The translations under genes were made by a program, and so were the position numbers. DNA of 64,000 nt from Haliclona indistincta (Eukaryota; Porifera; Demospongiae; Haplosclerida; Chalinidae): NCBI GenBank assembly GCA_964017065.1, contig OZ024785.1, positions 15,845,588-15,909,587 on the forward strand, in the 5' to 3' direction. How positions within the stretch are numbered: position 1 is the stretch's first letter; each line of letters begins with the position of its first letter. Shown piece by piece: positions 18,911 through 31,992 of this stretch. The notes under the pieces are model-generated. The model was given only the letters and a program-made list of their open reading frames with translations. It searched no databases and was not told where the DNA came from.

Positions 18911-21900
18911 ATGCTAACTATCTTGCTGTTGCTGCTCGTGTGCTGGTTCTCCTCAGCTCAGGATGGTGGCTGTAATCCTGATCCTCCCAACACATTGATC
19001 AGTAGTCATCCAACTAACCTGTTGAACAACAATGTACCAGTAATACTCATGGATGGTGTGCCAGATACAACATTTCGACCAGTGATTGGAGGATATAGCA
19101 CAGATCCATGGGCAGTGTTCAGTGAGTCTCAGGTTAGGCAGTTTGGTCTGTGGTGTCAAGTTAGACAAGTGAACACTAATAATATGCCAGACAGCAACAT
19201 TGGAGACTGGTACTATCCTACATCTAGTGGCTTTACTATGCTTACCAACACTACTAATGATGGCACTCCATACCAGTCACTGAAATGTACTAACCAAATT
19301 GGACTAGTAGTGGATAGTGACGTGACCAACTACCAGGGTATTGTGAGGTGTACCACTACTGTACCTGGACTGAACACTGATAGTAACTACATGGCAGTGT
19401 ATAATGATAGTGTGTTTGAAGCTTTGAGAACAGGTTAGTCAGGTCAGGATTTGATGTTCTTACTGTTTTATCTTTAGGCATGCAGCTGGTCCCATAGTGT
19501 ACTCTACCATGACACTCTCCATACTCTCATCACGAGATGCTGATCCTAACATTATGTTCAGACTCTCCTTCAATATATCATTTGGACTACCATCACATAT
19601 TCGATGCACACGTGATAGTATAAACATACTCGGTGGATTTGGCGGGCCTGGAAGAGGAATTGTATCAGGAGTAGATTATGAGGTGATCAGGTCTCAGTAT
19701 ATCAGTAGCTCACAACCAGACATGACTCGTCTGTCATTCAATAAAACACAACCAAGAATAGGAGCAACATATCAATGTACTGTAACTGTTGAAGGACGTC
19801 GAAACATTGCATCTGGTACATATGCTTTTGATGTACTGGGTAGTGGTACCTCTAGTATCACAGTGACTGGTGAGTGACTGCAGTACTGCTCACTACTAGT
19901 CCTCCTCTCCTCATCAGTTGCAGGCACACCCACTGCTGTCACTGCCAACAGGACTGGCTACAACTCTGTCCTGGTCTCCTGGACTGCCCCATCACCAGTA
20001 CCAGCTGGCTATGAGGTGTTCTACCAGACAGCATCAGCTGGAGTGAGTAGCAGACTCAGTGGAGGGACCACTAGCAACACTGACCTGACACTGGCAGGAC
20101 TAACACTGGGAGAGACATACTCCATCTTTGTAGTGGCCTTTGCAGCAGAGGGATACCCTGTGTTACCTAGTGCTCACAGTAACACAGCATCCATTGTCAT
20201 ACGTGAGTAAAAAGTGTAAGTTAAAAATTATTTCAGTTTTTCCTGTAGCTGCCCAAGAAGTATCACTCACTCCTACCACCTCCTCTATCATGGTGTCATG
20301 GAGTCCTCCTCAGTTTCCTCCTGACAGCTACAATGTCTCTTACTCTTGTCAGTTGTTGTACGTGTGTCTCTGAACTATATCTATCATCATCAGATACTGT
20401 AAATGGATCAGTCACTACCCACACCATTACCTCTCTCAATGCTGGTAGTAATTGTACTGTATTTTTAACAGCGGTGTGTGGTAATTACACCAGCAACTCT
20501 GTCAACTACTCTGCCAACACATTATTAGATGGTATAATAGTATTCTTTAATTATAGTTCAATTTTTGATCTTCTCTTCAGCTCCTACTGGTCCTCCTGAA
20601 GGTCTTACAGTCACATCAGAAGAGAGTGTTTCACTCACTCTAATGTGGGAGACAGTGCCTTGTTCTGATCAGAGAGGACCCATCACTGGATACAGACTGA
20701 ACTACACATTCAGCAATGGCAACTTTATAGCACATAATAGTTTAGTATTAGAAAGCAGACACTTCATGCTGACAGGACTGACACCATTTACTAACTACTC
20801 TGTTCAATTTCATGTGGCAGCAATCAACACCAATGGGACTGGACCATATGCTGACAAAGAATTTACAGTTATGACACTACAAGATGGTGAGCTAGTGCAT
20901 GTTGATTATATACATACATAACTATACATTATGTTAAATAATACAGTTCCTGGTCCAGTGTCTGATCTATCAGCTACCCCAGAAGTAGTTCAGCTCACCA
21001 TCTCATGGAGTCCTCCCTCAGAGCCCAATGGAGTCATCATTGCATATGAAGTGTATTCTAACAGCAGTGGTTACACTAACACATCAGCCACACAGCTCAC
21101 ACTGAGGGACCTCTCTCCCAACACTGTTGTTACATACAGTGTCAGAGCATACACTATCATAGGACCAGGAGCTAGTGTGACAGGTCAAGCATCTACTGGA
21201 AGTGTCCGTGAGTTCATTCTTGACACATAGTTATTGCTTGCATGGTCTATCAATAAATAAATAGCTCCTGATGTTAGTGGAGTGTCAGCAGAGGTACTGA
21301 ACAACACTGCTGTGACCATCTTCTGGACTCGAGTCAACCTATCAGTGGTAGACCATTACACTGTACACTATACTACAGTGGGTGGAGTCAATGGAACACT
21401 CACCTTCCCAGTGAGTACCTCCTCTGGAGTAGTGTCAGGACTGCAGAAAGGACGCCAGTACCAGTTCAGTGTTACTGTAGCACTCAATGTCAGTGGAGAG
21501 TTGTACAGTGGTTTACCTGATTTCACTCAAGCAACAACAATACTCAGTGAGTCACATACATGTATTAAAATTACAAGTTGCATTAATTTAACACAGTACC
21601 GGTTGTATTACCATCATCACATACATCTGTTGCAACAGAACCTTCCACATTAGGTAAGAATATAATTATAAAATAAAAATAACAATCTTATACAGTGTAC
21701 CTATAATTATTTTATAGCGTGTGTCACTCCAATGATAAACAGTGTCTCACTATCAACACTAGTTGTAGGCTGGGTCATGTTTGCTGTTACACTGGTTGGA
21801 TGCAGTATCATCAATATTGTACTAGTGATGTATTTAGTAGTATCGAGACATCAGTCAGTCAAACAGAACAGGTATCATCTTAGCTATACACATGTTTGTT

Positions 21901-22250
21901 GATGTGCATTCTCTTACTTGTGTTTGCTTTAAAATAACCTTAAAATGCTATTGTTTATGCTGCACTAACAATAGCTACCTGGTTCAGTTTATCAACAACT
22001 AACTTGTGTCATTATAATGCTATCCACAGGTCATCATTGCCAAGATCTGATAAGAGTGATGGTATTTATGATACTCCTTTAGCTACAGCACAGTGAGTGT
22101 GTGACTAGTCCTCATTATCATCAACTGTGTACTTGTTATAGTAGTGATGAGATGAAGATGACAGAATGTTCTGCCTATGGTACACATCAACAACACTCAC
22201 AGATCACTGATGAACAATATGAGAGTATTAACCAAACCACAAAGACATGA
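18911..22250 (+). pseudogene. Receptor A2: long form, 4-nt frameshift in FN3-2
   Basis: Exons: 18911-19433, 19486-19869, 19918-20202, 20249-20531, 20581-20886, 20947-21207, 21265-21546, 21597-21653, 21718-21871, 22030-22092, 22142-22250. Architecture is signal peptide, two Ig-like domains, five FN3, a 19-aa linker exon, the type II TM exon (LVVGWVMFAVTLVGCSIINIV) and the tyrosine tail. Exon 4 has four extra bases after CAGTTGTTG (about 20358) compared with every other copy, which brings TGA within a few codons. All other exons keep frame, so the damage is single and recent, or an assembly error. The Ig2 loop is unusually long (NILGGFGGPGRG). Confidence 0.75.
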
Positions 22251-22736
22251 CTATATTGAGTACACATAGCTAATGTAGTTGTTTACTGCTACTAGTAGTT
22301 ACTGATTAGTTTAGCTATGCTGTGTGGTAGTTTCAGATTGTATAAGTTGATTACAAACCGTTTTGTTAGTGATTTGTATCACTATTTATGTATCAACATG
22401 CATGTTGCTTTTAAATATTATAGCACTGAGGACTATGGGGTCAATTTTGGGATTACCAAAAGCAGACTCTAATAAAGAAATTTAATGGAGGAAGTGTGAT
22501 TACAGATACAAGTACAGATGTCGGCTGGGTTAAATTGAGTAATAACAGACATAATAATAGTAATAGTAGTAGTTTCTGACTGTATTCAGGTTATTACTAA
22601 AACTTTTACTTTAGTAATTTGTGTCATTGTAAAACACACATTCAATAATATTATAATTTAAAATGAACAATAAATAATATCTATGCATGGTCAATTTTGG
22701 GGTTTCCACAATTTAGACTCTAATAAAATTTTAATT
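22251..22736. other. A2 3' flank, no gene
   Basis: It contains the 3' UTR-like flank shared with other A genes, then two diverged copies of a segment with GGTCAATTTTGGG and AGACTCTAATAAA (near 22440 and 22688). No CCDC43-like exons and no B gene follow A2, unlike A1, A3 and A4. Confidence 0.4.
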
Positions 22737-23312
22737 ATAACATGTTATTTTTTATTTTGTCCAATTATTTTTTGCAGGTTTGATACCTTTTTATTGATTA
22801 TCTTTAGCATTTGCCTAACAAAACGTACAAATTTTGCTCAGATTTGACGATGGATGCCTAAATTTAGGCACCTTTGCTCTAAAATGACCTAATCTTAGAT
22901 CAAAACTGAAATATGAGCTGCCTAAATTTAGGCATGCTAGATTTCTAGAGTCCACTAAAACCTCTGAATGTTCAGGTAAGCATGCCTAAATTTAGGCAGG
23001 GTTGCCTTAATTTAGGCATGCGTGCCTAAATTTAGGCGTGTCTGCCTAAATTTAGGCATGCTGTCCTATATTGCTAAAAATATGTGGTAAATTACATCAA
23101 TTTAGGCAAAAATGCCTAAATTTAGGCATATCATTGTGCCTAAATTCAGGCATACCATGCCTAAATTTAGGCATGCCATGCCTAAATTTAGGCACGCATT
23201 ACTAAATTTTGGTTGATTTTACCAATTTTCTTAGGTATGCGCTAAAGATTTTCTATGAAATGGTCTAAAACCTGCAAAAAATAATTGGACGAAATAAAAA
23301 ATAACGTGTTTT
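22737..23312. mobile_element. MITE made of GCCTAAATTTAGGC palindromes, copy 1
   Basis: The terminal inverted repeat is about 45 bp (TTTTTTATTTTGTCCAATTA at the left; its mirror with a few changes at the right). The interior carries about ten copies of the 14-bp perfect palindrome GCCTAAATTTAGGC, most extended to TGCCTAAATTTAGGCA, at irregular spacing of 14-60 bp; about eight are perfect. A second copy lies at 43586-44120. No coding capacity. Confidence 0.8.
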
Positions 23313-23948
23313 ATGACCAAATTTAATACAGCTATAGTTTTGTGAGGTTCTTGTAATAAGTCTGTGGAACCGGAGGTAAACACCAAATTTGCAGATTGCT
23401 TAAACATACATGAGTAGCCATGATTTGATTAGTCAGTGATCACTTCCGGCCGGCAGCCTGGTGGCGCAGTACAGAAATGTTTCAGTAATAATCTTTAATA
23501 TTCGTAGGATACTCCTTTTTTAAATTTCAGATTAACTCAGATAGTGGGGCGATATAACAATCGTGAACTTTATGATAAAGTATTGAATTTGTTACAGTTA
23601 GTAGATGATCTCATTGACCATACATAATTATTCTGATACATGTAACTTATCGTATAAAGGCTACAGAATTCAAGTGCAATGCTACAGTAGCTCTCAGTTC
23701 CAAGCCATGTAATTATTGCCAGTTTAACTGTGAGGCGAGTGAGGCAAAATGGTGCACCAGTAAATTTTTTAGGGTACCAATTTGTTTAAACAAGCGAAGG
23801 AAGAATAGATAAGAGATGATCACCTCAGTCATCACAGTAAGCAATGCAAACGAGCCACGCCTATAATTTTAAGCGCGACGTGGAGCAACAAAAACACGCC
23901 TTATGCCGATTTCAACTTCCCTGACGGTATCTATATGTTGTGTTGACA
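23313..23948. other. Upstream region of A3
   Basis: No gene seen. It differs from the other A upstream regions: only a weakened form of the conserved promoter-proximal block remains (GAGCCACGCCTAT near 23852; ACGGTATCTATATGTTGTG just before the ATG). A3 may therefore be regulated differently. Confidence 0.4.
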
Positions 23949-26900
23949 ATGCTAACTATCTTGCTGTTGCTGCTCGTGTGCTGGTTCTCCTCAGCTCAGG
24001 ATGGTGGCTGTAGTCCTGATCCTCCCAACACATTGATGCCTAGTGGACCTGCTAACCTGCTGAGCAACAATGTCCCAAGAATACGCGTGGATGGTGAGCC
24101 AGACACTCGATTCCGACCAGTGATTGGAGGATATGGCACAGATCCATGGGCAGTGTTCAGTGAGTCTCAGGTTAGGCAGTTTGGTCTGTGGTGTCAAGTT
24201 AGACAAGTGAACACTAATAATATGCCAGACAGCAACATTGGAGACTGGTACTATCCTACATCTAGTGGCTTTACTATGCTTACCAACACTACTAATGATG
24301 GCACTCCATACCAGTCACTGAAATGTACTAACCAAATTGGACTAGTAGTGGATAGTGACGTGACCAACTACCAGGGTATTGTGAGGTGTACCACTACTGT
24401 ACCTGGACTGAACACTGATAGTAACTACATGGCAGTGTATAATGATAGTGTGTTTGAAGCTTTGAGAACAGGTTAGTCAGGTCACGATTTGATGTTCTTA
24501 TTTTATTTTTATGCATGCAGCTGGTCCCATAGTGGACTCTACCATGACACTCTCCATACTCTCATCACGAGATGCTGATCCTAACATTATGTTCAGACTC
24601 TCCTTCAATATATCATTTGGACTACCATCACGTATCCAATGCACTCGTGATAGTAGTACTATACTCAGTGGAAGAGGAATTGTATCAGGAGTAGATTATG
24701 AGGTGATCAGGTCTCAGTATATCAGTAGCTCACAACCAGACATGACTCGTCTGTCATTCATTCAAACACGACCAAGAATAGGAGCAACATATCAATGTAC
24801 TGTAACTGTTGAAGGACGTCAAAACATTGCATCTGGTAGTACTGGTAATTATGATTTTGATGTACTGGGTAGTGGTACCTCTAGTATCACAGTGACTGGT
24901 GAGTGACTGCAGTACTGCTCACTACGAGTCCTCCTCTCCTCATCAGTTGCAGGCACACCCACTGCTGTCACTGCCAACAGGACTGGCTACAACTCTGTCC
25001 TGGTCTCCTGGGCTGCCCCATCACCAGTACCAGCTGGCTATGAGGTGTTCTACCAGACAGCATCAGCTGGAGTGAGTAGCAGACTCAGTGGAGGGACCAC
25101 TAGCAACACTGAGCTGACACTGACTGGACTAACACTGGGAGAGACATACTCCATCTTTGTAGTGTCCTTTGGAGAAGAGGGAGGCCCTGTGTTACCTAGT
25201 GCTCACAGCAGCACATCAGCGATTGCCATACGTAAGTATCATTGTGTGAATTATAAATTTTAACATACTTTAACAGCTGTCCAACTGCCTCAACTAAGTG
25301 ATGACCTATCACTAACTCCTACCACCTCCTCTATCATGGTGTCATGGAGTCCTCCTCAGTTTCCTCCTGACAGCTACAATGTCTCTTACTCTTGTCAGTT
25401 GTTGTGTGTCTCTGAACTATATCTATCATCATCAGATACTGTTAATGGATCAGTCACTACCCACACCATTACCTCTCTCAATGCTGGTAGTAATTGTACT
25501 GTCAGTGTAACAGCTGTGTATGGTAGTAACACCAGTAACACAATCAACTCATCTACTGAAACAACTGGTATTTGCATGTCATTTGGTAAGCCAACAGTTG
25601 TACTTGCAATTAAATTTCTAATTCTTCCAGTTCCAACTTTGCCATCTTTGATCATATCAACTCCATCTGTTGCATCAGAAGAGGCAGCATCACCATTGTG
25701 TATGAAATCTGTCACTCCAATGATAAACAGTGTCTCACTATCAACACTAGTTGTAGGCTGGGTCATGTTTGCTGTTACACTGGTTGGATGCAGTATCATC
25801 AATATTGTACTAGTGATGTATTTAGTAGTATTGAGACATCAGTCAGTCAAACAGAACAGGTATCTGTGGTATATTTCGAACAACTGGTGCCAGATGTCTG
25901 GAGTCTGTGATTATGTAAATCTGAACAATCATGTTGAACTGGTATAAATACTGTGTCATATTCAGGTCAAATCAGAATAATAATAATAAGAATTATTTCT
26001 CAAAAGATACTACATATTGGCGACGAGAGTTGGTGCGACCCCTGCTGCTGTACTCAAGATGGCTGCTGGACGTTTCTTCGTATCGTTCACACCAGAAGCA
26101 GAGACAATTTCGTCGTACCTAGAAAGAATTAATCTCTTCATGACGGCAAGTGGGACAGCTGACGAGAAGAAAGTTGCAGTTCTCCTCAGTTCTGTGGGAC
26201 TAGCAGCGTACACTGTCCTACGCGACCTCTGTAGGCCCGTTCTGCCGGAAACGAAGACCTACGGCGAGCTCACTGAACTCCTGGAACAGCAATACAAAGC
26301 TAAGCCATTAGTCATTGCTGAAAGATTCTATTTTGGTCAAAGGAGCCAGAAAGAAGGAGAGACGATAGCTGGATACGTCGCCGAGCTTCGTCGTTTGTCG
26401 GCTAACTGCGACTACGGAGAGTTCTTGACTCAAGCCATTCGTGACCGTCTTGTTGCGGGAATTCGCAGTGAAGTGCTACAAAGACAGTTACTCTCTAAGG
26501 ATACTCTAACTCTTGACGACGCTGTGAAGCTATCACAAGCTTACGAGGCAGCTGAATTGAACGTCAAGGCCCTCAAGAGATCTGCTACTGACGCCGGAGT
26601 CTCTGATAGTGTGGGGAAAGTATCTGTGAACAAACCCTCCACCGGTCCATGCTATCGTTGTGGAAAAGGAAATCACACCCCTGAGGAGTGCAGATTTAAA
26701 ACTGCTAAGTGTCACAATTGTGGTCGTACTGGTCACATATCTCCTGTTTGCAGGTCTAGTACGCGTCCTAGACGTGGAGATAACTCCAAGAAGCCTTCTA
26801 AAAGACGAAATAAGTATGTTTCAGTCGACGACTCTAGTTCTGACGAAGTATCGATCAAGCAGATCTATGCCTTGGGTTCCAAGAAGACTCAGCCATTCCA

Positions 26901-29900
26901 TGTTGATGTGCTCGTAAACAACCAGCCCTTGAAGATGGAACTTGATACCGGAGCAGCAGTATCCATCATCGCTGAAAGCCAGTTGAAAAGAATTCTTCCT
27001 CGCATAAAGTTACAACCATCGAAGATTAAGCTGGAAACCTACTCTGGTGAGAAAATGCCAGTGGTTGGTGAGGTTCCAGTAGAAGTTCAGTATGCTGAGC
27101 AGACAGAATTGTTATCTTTTGTTGTTGTTGCTCAGGAAGGACCGCCTTTGTTGGGAAGAGATTGGCTGAAATGTCTGCGGTTAGATTGGAAGACAGTCGG
27201 TGCTGTGCATTTCGTTGAGAAAAAGCTAGATTCTGACCTGAAGAAATTGCTCTCTGTTCACAAAGCTGTTTTCAAGTCAGAACCTGGGACTATTCATCCA
27301 TATCGTGCAAGACTGCAAGTCCGAGAAGGAGCCACTCCTAAGTTCTGCAAAGCTCGACCTGTACCGTATGCCATCAAAGATTCCCTCGATAAAGAGTTGG
27401 ACTTACTCGAGTCATCTGGAATCATCCAATCGGTTTCTCACAGTGACTGGGCAGCTCCGATAGTGGCTGTACCAAAGAAGGATGGAAGAATAAGGATCTG
27501 TGGAGATTATAAACTGACCGTCAATCCAGCACTTGATGTTGATCAATACCCATTACCGAAGACACAAGACTTGTTTTCTTCACTCTCTGGTGGTCAGAAG
27601 TTCTCTAAACTAGATCTTTCTCAAGCCTACCTTCAGCTAATGCTAGAAGAGGATTCTCGACACTATCTCACTATCAACACTCATCGAGGCTTGTATCAAT
27701 TCACTCGACTACCATTCGGTGTAGCTTCAGCTCCTGCGATCTTCCAGAAGACAATGGATCTTTTGTTGCAGAAGTTACCCGGTGTGGTATGTTACATCGA
27801 CGACATACTGGTGACTGGTGTCAATGATGAAGATCATCTCAAGAACCTCAACCTCGTACTCGAACGTCTAACCGCTCATGGAGTCGTACTGAAGCAAGAG
27901 AAGTGCTTCTTCCTACAATCTTCCGTGGATTTCTTGGGACACACGGTAGATGCTGAAGGACTCCACCCTACCGCCGAAAAGCTGAAAGCTGTTTTGGAAG
28001 CTCCTGCCCCTCAGAATGTACANNNNNNNNNNNNNNNNNNNNNNNNNNNNNNNNNNNNNNNNNNNNNNNNNNNNNNNNNNNNNNNNNNNNNNNNNNNNNN
28101 NNNNNNNNNNNNNNNNNNNNNNNNNNNNNNNNNNNNNNNNNNNNNNNNNNNNNNNNNNNNNNNNNNNNNNNNNNNNNNNNNNNNNNNNNNNNNNNNNNNN
28201 NNNNNNNNNNNNNNNNNNNNNNGATCTCTCTCTTCCTGTTCGAGTTGCTGCTGATGCTTCGGCATATGGGCTTGGAGCAGTGCTATCTCATGTCATGCCA
28301 GATGGTCAAGAGAAACCCATCGCATTCGCATCGAGGACACTAACTCCCAGTGAGAGGAACTATTCGCAAGTTGAGAAAGAGGCCCTGAGTTTGATTTTTG
28401 CAGTGAAGAAATTTCACTCGTATATTTATGGGAGAAAGTTTACGTTACTAACTGACCATAAACCTCTTCTCACCATCCTAGGTCCCAAGAATGCAGTACC
28501 AGCACTTGCAGCAGCTAGAATGCAACGTTGGGCACTGCTACTCTCTGCTTACTCATACGACATCGAGTACAAACAATCTGCTGACCATTGCAACGCTGAT
28601 GGACTATCACGTCTACCCCTACACCAGACTGATCGAACATCATCAGTTCCTGCTATCTACAATATGGCACAGATTCAAGCATTACCTGTCACCTACAAGA
28701 ACATCAAGAAATGCTCTCAGAAAGATCCAGTGTTGAGCAAGGTGATTCGCTACCTCAAATCTGGATGGCCAGCTAAAATGTCCGATGAGTTGAAACCCTA
28801 CCACTCAAAGAGGTTCGAACTCACTATGGAAGGAGGAGTATTACTATGGGGAACCAGAGTTGTTATTCCCAAGAAATTGCAGTCTACTATCCTAGATGAG
28901 ATTCATCAGGATCATCCAGGTGTCGTGAGAATGAAGACCATGGCCAGGAGCTATTTCTGGTGGCCACATCTGGATAAAGAAATTGAGAAGAAAGCGAAAG
29001 GCTGTGTAGACTGTCAATCAGTGAAGGGTAATCCTCCTCGTGCACCCTTACATCCATGGGTATGGCCATCTAAACCATGGCAAAGAGTTCATCTTGATTT
29101 CGCTGGTCCGTTCTTTGGAAAGATGTTTTTCATTTCAGTAGACGCTCATTCAAAATGGCCCGAGGTGATTGAAATGAAGAAAACCACTGCTGAGAAGACC
29201 ATCACCATACTTCGCAAACTGTTCAGTTCATATGGACTACCAGAACAGATCGTCACCGACAACGGTCCTCAGTTCACCTCAGATGAGTTTGCTACCTTCC
29301 TGAAAGAAAATGGCATCAAACACATTAGATCTTCACCCTACCATCCGTCATCGAATGGTGCCGCTGAGCGATTTGTCAGAACGTTCAAAGAAGCTATGAA
29401 GGCTGGACGTAATGATGCCAGATCATTTCAACATCGCCTCGCCAGCTTCCTGTTGACGTACCGGACCTCTATCCATGCTACTACTAACGAGGCTCCGTGT
29501 ACTCTATTCATGGGAAGGAAGCTACGGACCAGACTTGATTTACTCAGACCTGATTTGAACCAGACAGTAACAAACAATCAAGCAGGACAAAAGAGACAGC
29601 ACGATCAAAATATCCACCCAAGATCATTCGCAGTTGATGATGCTGTCCTCATCAAAAACCCTAAGCAGAAGATTCCGTGGTTACCAGGAGTTATTGTTAA
29701 ACAGCTTGGTCCACTAACCTACCTCATCAAGTTAGATGACGGACGCCTTTGGAAGCGTCATGTGGATCACCTGAAACTACTACCATCTCAGCCTCCTGTG
29801 ACTGTGACCAGCGATGATATCTCGTCTAAAGATGAAGATCTTGACGAAGAATATCTAACTGCTGATAGCTCAGATGAGACCAAATCTGATTCTCCTGCAA

Positions 29901-30537
29901 CACCCGTACCCGTCATTCCAACCTCACCACGTTATCCTCGCAGAAACAGGAAATCTCCAGATCGTTACTGCGACACCTATATGAACACTTAATGAGGAGG
30001 GAAGGAATGTGGTATATTTCGAACAACTGGTGCCAGATGTCTGGAGTCTGTGATTATGTAAATCTGAACAATCATGTTGAACTGGTATAAATACTGTGTC
30101 ATATTCAGGTCAAATCAGAATAATAATAATAAGAATTATTTCTCAAAAGATACTACAGTATCCTCTTAGCTATACACATGTTTGTTGATGTGCATATATG
30201 TACTTACTCGTGTTTGCTTAATAACCTTAAACTTCTTTTGTTTATGCTGCACTAACAATAGCTACCTGGTTCAGTTTATCAACAACTAACTTGTGTCATT
30301 ATAATGCTATCCACAGGTCATCATTGCCAAGATCTGATAAGAGTGATGGTATTTATGATACTCCTTTAGCTACAGCACAGTGAGTGTGTGACTAGTCCTC
30401 ATTATCATCAACTGTGTACTTGTTATAGTAGTGATGAGATGAAGATGACAGAATGTTCTGCCTATGGTACACATCAACAACACTCACAGATCACTGATGA
30501 ACAATATGAGAGCATTAACCAGACCACAAAGACATGA
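23949..30537 (+). CDS. Receptor A3: short form, Ig-Ig-FN3x2-TM-tail (625 aa), Gypsy in an intron
   Basis: Exons: 23949-24471, 24521-24898, 24947-25231, 25277-25567, 25631-25859, 30317-30379, 30429-30537. The frame is continuous. The protein has a signal peptide, two Ig-like domains, FN3-1 and FN3-2, then an exon fusing a Ser/Pro linker (PSLIISTPSVASEEAASP) to the type II TM helix, and the standard tail (GIYDTP, SAYGTH, EQYESI). FN3 domains 3-5 are missing, as in A5, but the linker exon differs from A5's. A complete Gypsy element (25865-30157) sits five bases past the donor at 25860, and the GTATC target is part of the splice site. GTATCT remains as the donor, so splicing is possible. Confidence 0.75.
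25865..26014 (+). repeat. Gypsy 5' LTR
   Basis: 150 bp, TG...CA termini. It contains TATAAATACTG at about 25944, a TATA-like promoter candidate for the element. Confidence 0.88.
26059..29992 (+). CDS. Gypsy Gag-Pol polyprotein (assembly gap inside)
   Basis: The first in-frame ATG is at 26059 and the stop at 29990-29992. Gag ends in two CCHC zinc knuckles (CYRCGKGNHTPEEC; CHNCGRTGHISPVC). Protease: LDTGAAVSII. Reverse transcriptase: DLSQAYLQL, LPFGVASAPAIFQ, CYIDDILVT. After the gap comes RNase H (ADASAYGLGAVLSH; NYSQVEKEALSLIFAVKKF). Integrase shows the HHCC zinc finger (H..HPG..CVDCQ) and DDE core (HLDFAGP, TDNGPQFTS, NGAAERFVRTFKEA), and ends in an acidic tail. The order PR-RT-RH-IN identifies Gypsy/Metaviridae. 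The frame before and after the 200 N differs by one position, which means nothing because the gap length is arbitrary. Confidence 0.9.
28023..28222. other. Assembly gap (200 N)
   Basis: Exactly 200 unknown bases inside the Gypsy pol gene, in the RT-RNase H connection; a placeholder length. Alleles or copies of the element probably collapsed here. Confidence 0.95.
30008..30157 (+). repeat. Gypsy 3' LTR
   Basis: 150 bp, identical as read to the 5' LTR, followed by the target duplication GTATC. Confidence 0.88.
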
Positions 30538-30912
30538 CTATATTGAGAACATGCACATTATAGTTGTTTACTGCAGATAGCACTTACGTACTGGTTAGTT
30601 TAGCTATACCACGTGGTAGTTTCAGATTGTATAGTTTATTAAAATAAATGTTATTGTTACAGAGATGCTTTTACACATGTTACTATCAACAACAACAGCA
30701 TTGAGCTCACCCACTCAATATGGACTCAGCAGGATGTCAGACCATGACTGCAGTTATTTCCTTGAATGAATTTTTACTTTTGTCAAAGAGCATATTAGGA
30801 CTACAAGTGTATAGGTAGATGTTACTAGCTAACAGCACCATTCGCTTGGAACATCCTTTGAATTGTGATAAGTGTTTGTAATGTTACCATTGTATCGTCT
30901 ATCTATCATTAG

Positions 30913-31561
30913 AGCAGGTTGATGAGGTACTAAGAGGTACCACCAGTTAGATGAGAGAAGGTGTGGTCTCATATAGCCCACCAGCAATGAGTGAGAGGGA
31001 GAAGGCACACTTACTACAGGAATATGACTGCACTGAAGATGATACTATAGACATCACAGGGTAGAGCACAATGTGTACATGACTAGTTAGTCTGTGTTGT
31101 TACTTTATTATACTTGTTACAATGGCACTAGTGGTCAGAAACACAGATGAACCATCACGTAAACAATGGATCAGAAACACTTAAAATGATATTATTAATT
31201 ATTAATATTTTTTGATGGTTACCTCAAAAGTGTATAGATTTTGATCACTCGGTGAGTTAAAAAATATAATCATGATGCATGCATGTGTCCGAGAGCTCAG
31301 TATTATTCCCGAAAGCTTGTATCTACGAGAGAAGTCTAGACAATGATTAGATCAGTAATGATGTTTTCCTCTCTCTCAGCTATCAATCCCAATGTGTTGG
31401 TAGTAGCTCAAGATCAGAAGCTGCACAGAGAACAGCTGAAGGCAGCTCATGAGGCAAAGCTAGAGAGAGACAAGAAGAGTAGAGAACAGGAACGACAGAG
31501 AGCACAAGATAGGAAGGAGAAAGAGAAACAAAGAACACAGAAAAAGGAACGACGAAGATAA
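30913..31561 (+). pseudogene. CCDC43-like C-terminal exon pair, copy C2
   Basis: Exons 30913-31060 and 31380-31561 correspond to those of C1, with the second exon uninterrupted and ending in KEKEKQRTQKKERRR. The first exon contains TAG in the frame that leads into MSEREKAHLLQEYD (GGTACCACCAGTTAG), shared with C3, so it cannot be read through from its start. No N-terminal exons are present between A3 and here. The 31562-31992 stretch that follows is the unit spacer before B2. Confidence 0.6.
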
Positions 31562-31992
31562 TAATTTAATAATCCTGTTCTATTAATTCAAATGAACACT
31601 ATCTGCATTTGACATTTGGAATAATTTAAAAAAGTGGCACAAGTGGTTGTGTTGACAAAACTTCTTTGAATAACATGTGCATGCATCATCTAAGGTGTTT
31701 TATGCATGTTTTAGGATATCTGATCATGGGATAACGTTTATAACAACAAAAACAAATAACAAAAATAAGTTATCAACGTTTATACCAATGAGAGAATAAC
31801 TTGGTTTAACAAACATAGCTGTAGTGAAATGCATGTTGTAGTTGCACTGTGATTTTGTTATGATGCCAGCGCTTATCCACACCGACTATACCTTCAGCAA
31901 TGATTATACTACAATGAACATATAATCTGCGTAAGAGCATGAGGATGTTTTGCAAAATCTGATCCTTAGGCCCTGATGCTGAAAATCAGAAA

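Larger units (their letters stand above)
25865..30157 (+). mobile_element. Gypsy-type LTR retrotransposon with identical 150-bp LTRs
   Basis: The 5' LTR (25865-26014) and 3' LTR (30008-30157) start TGTGG and end TACA, and I find no difference between them. GTATC is duplicated on both sides (25860-25864 and 30158-30162). A polypurine tract (GAGGAGGGAAGGAA) precedes the 3' LTR, and a primer-binding-type TTGGCGACGAGAG follows the 5' LTR. One open gag-pol frame runs through except for the 200-N gap. It looks recently inserted. Confidence 0.92.

Noticed and set aside
25395..25802. Minus-strand ORFs opposite FN3-2, also near 41526, 47908 and 55640
   Set aside because: They recur in every copy only because the sense exon is conserved; no starts, motifs or splice context of their own.
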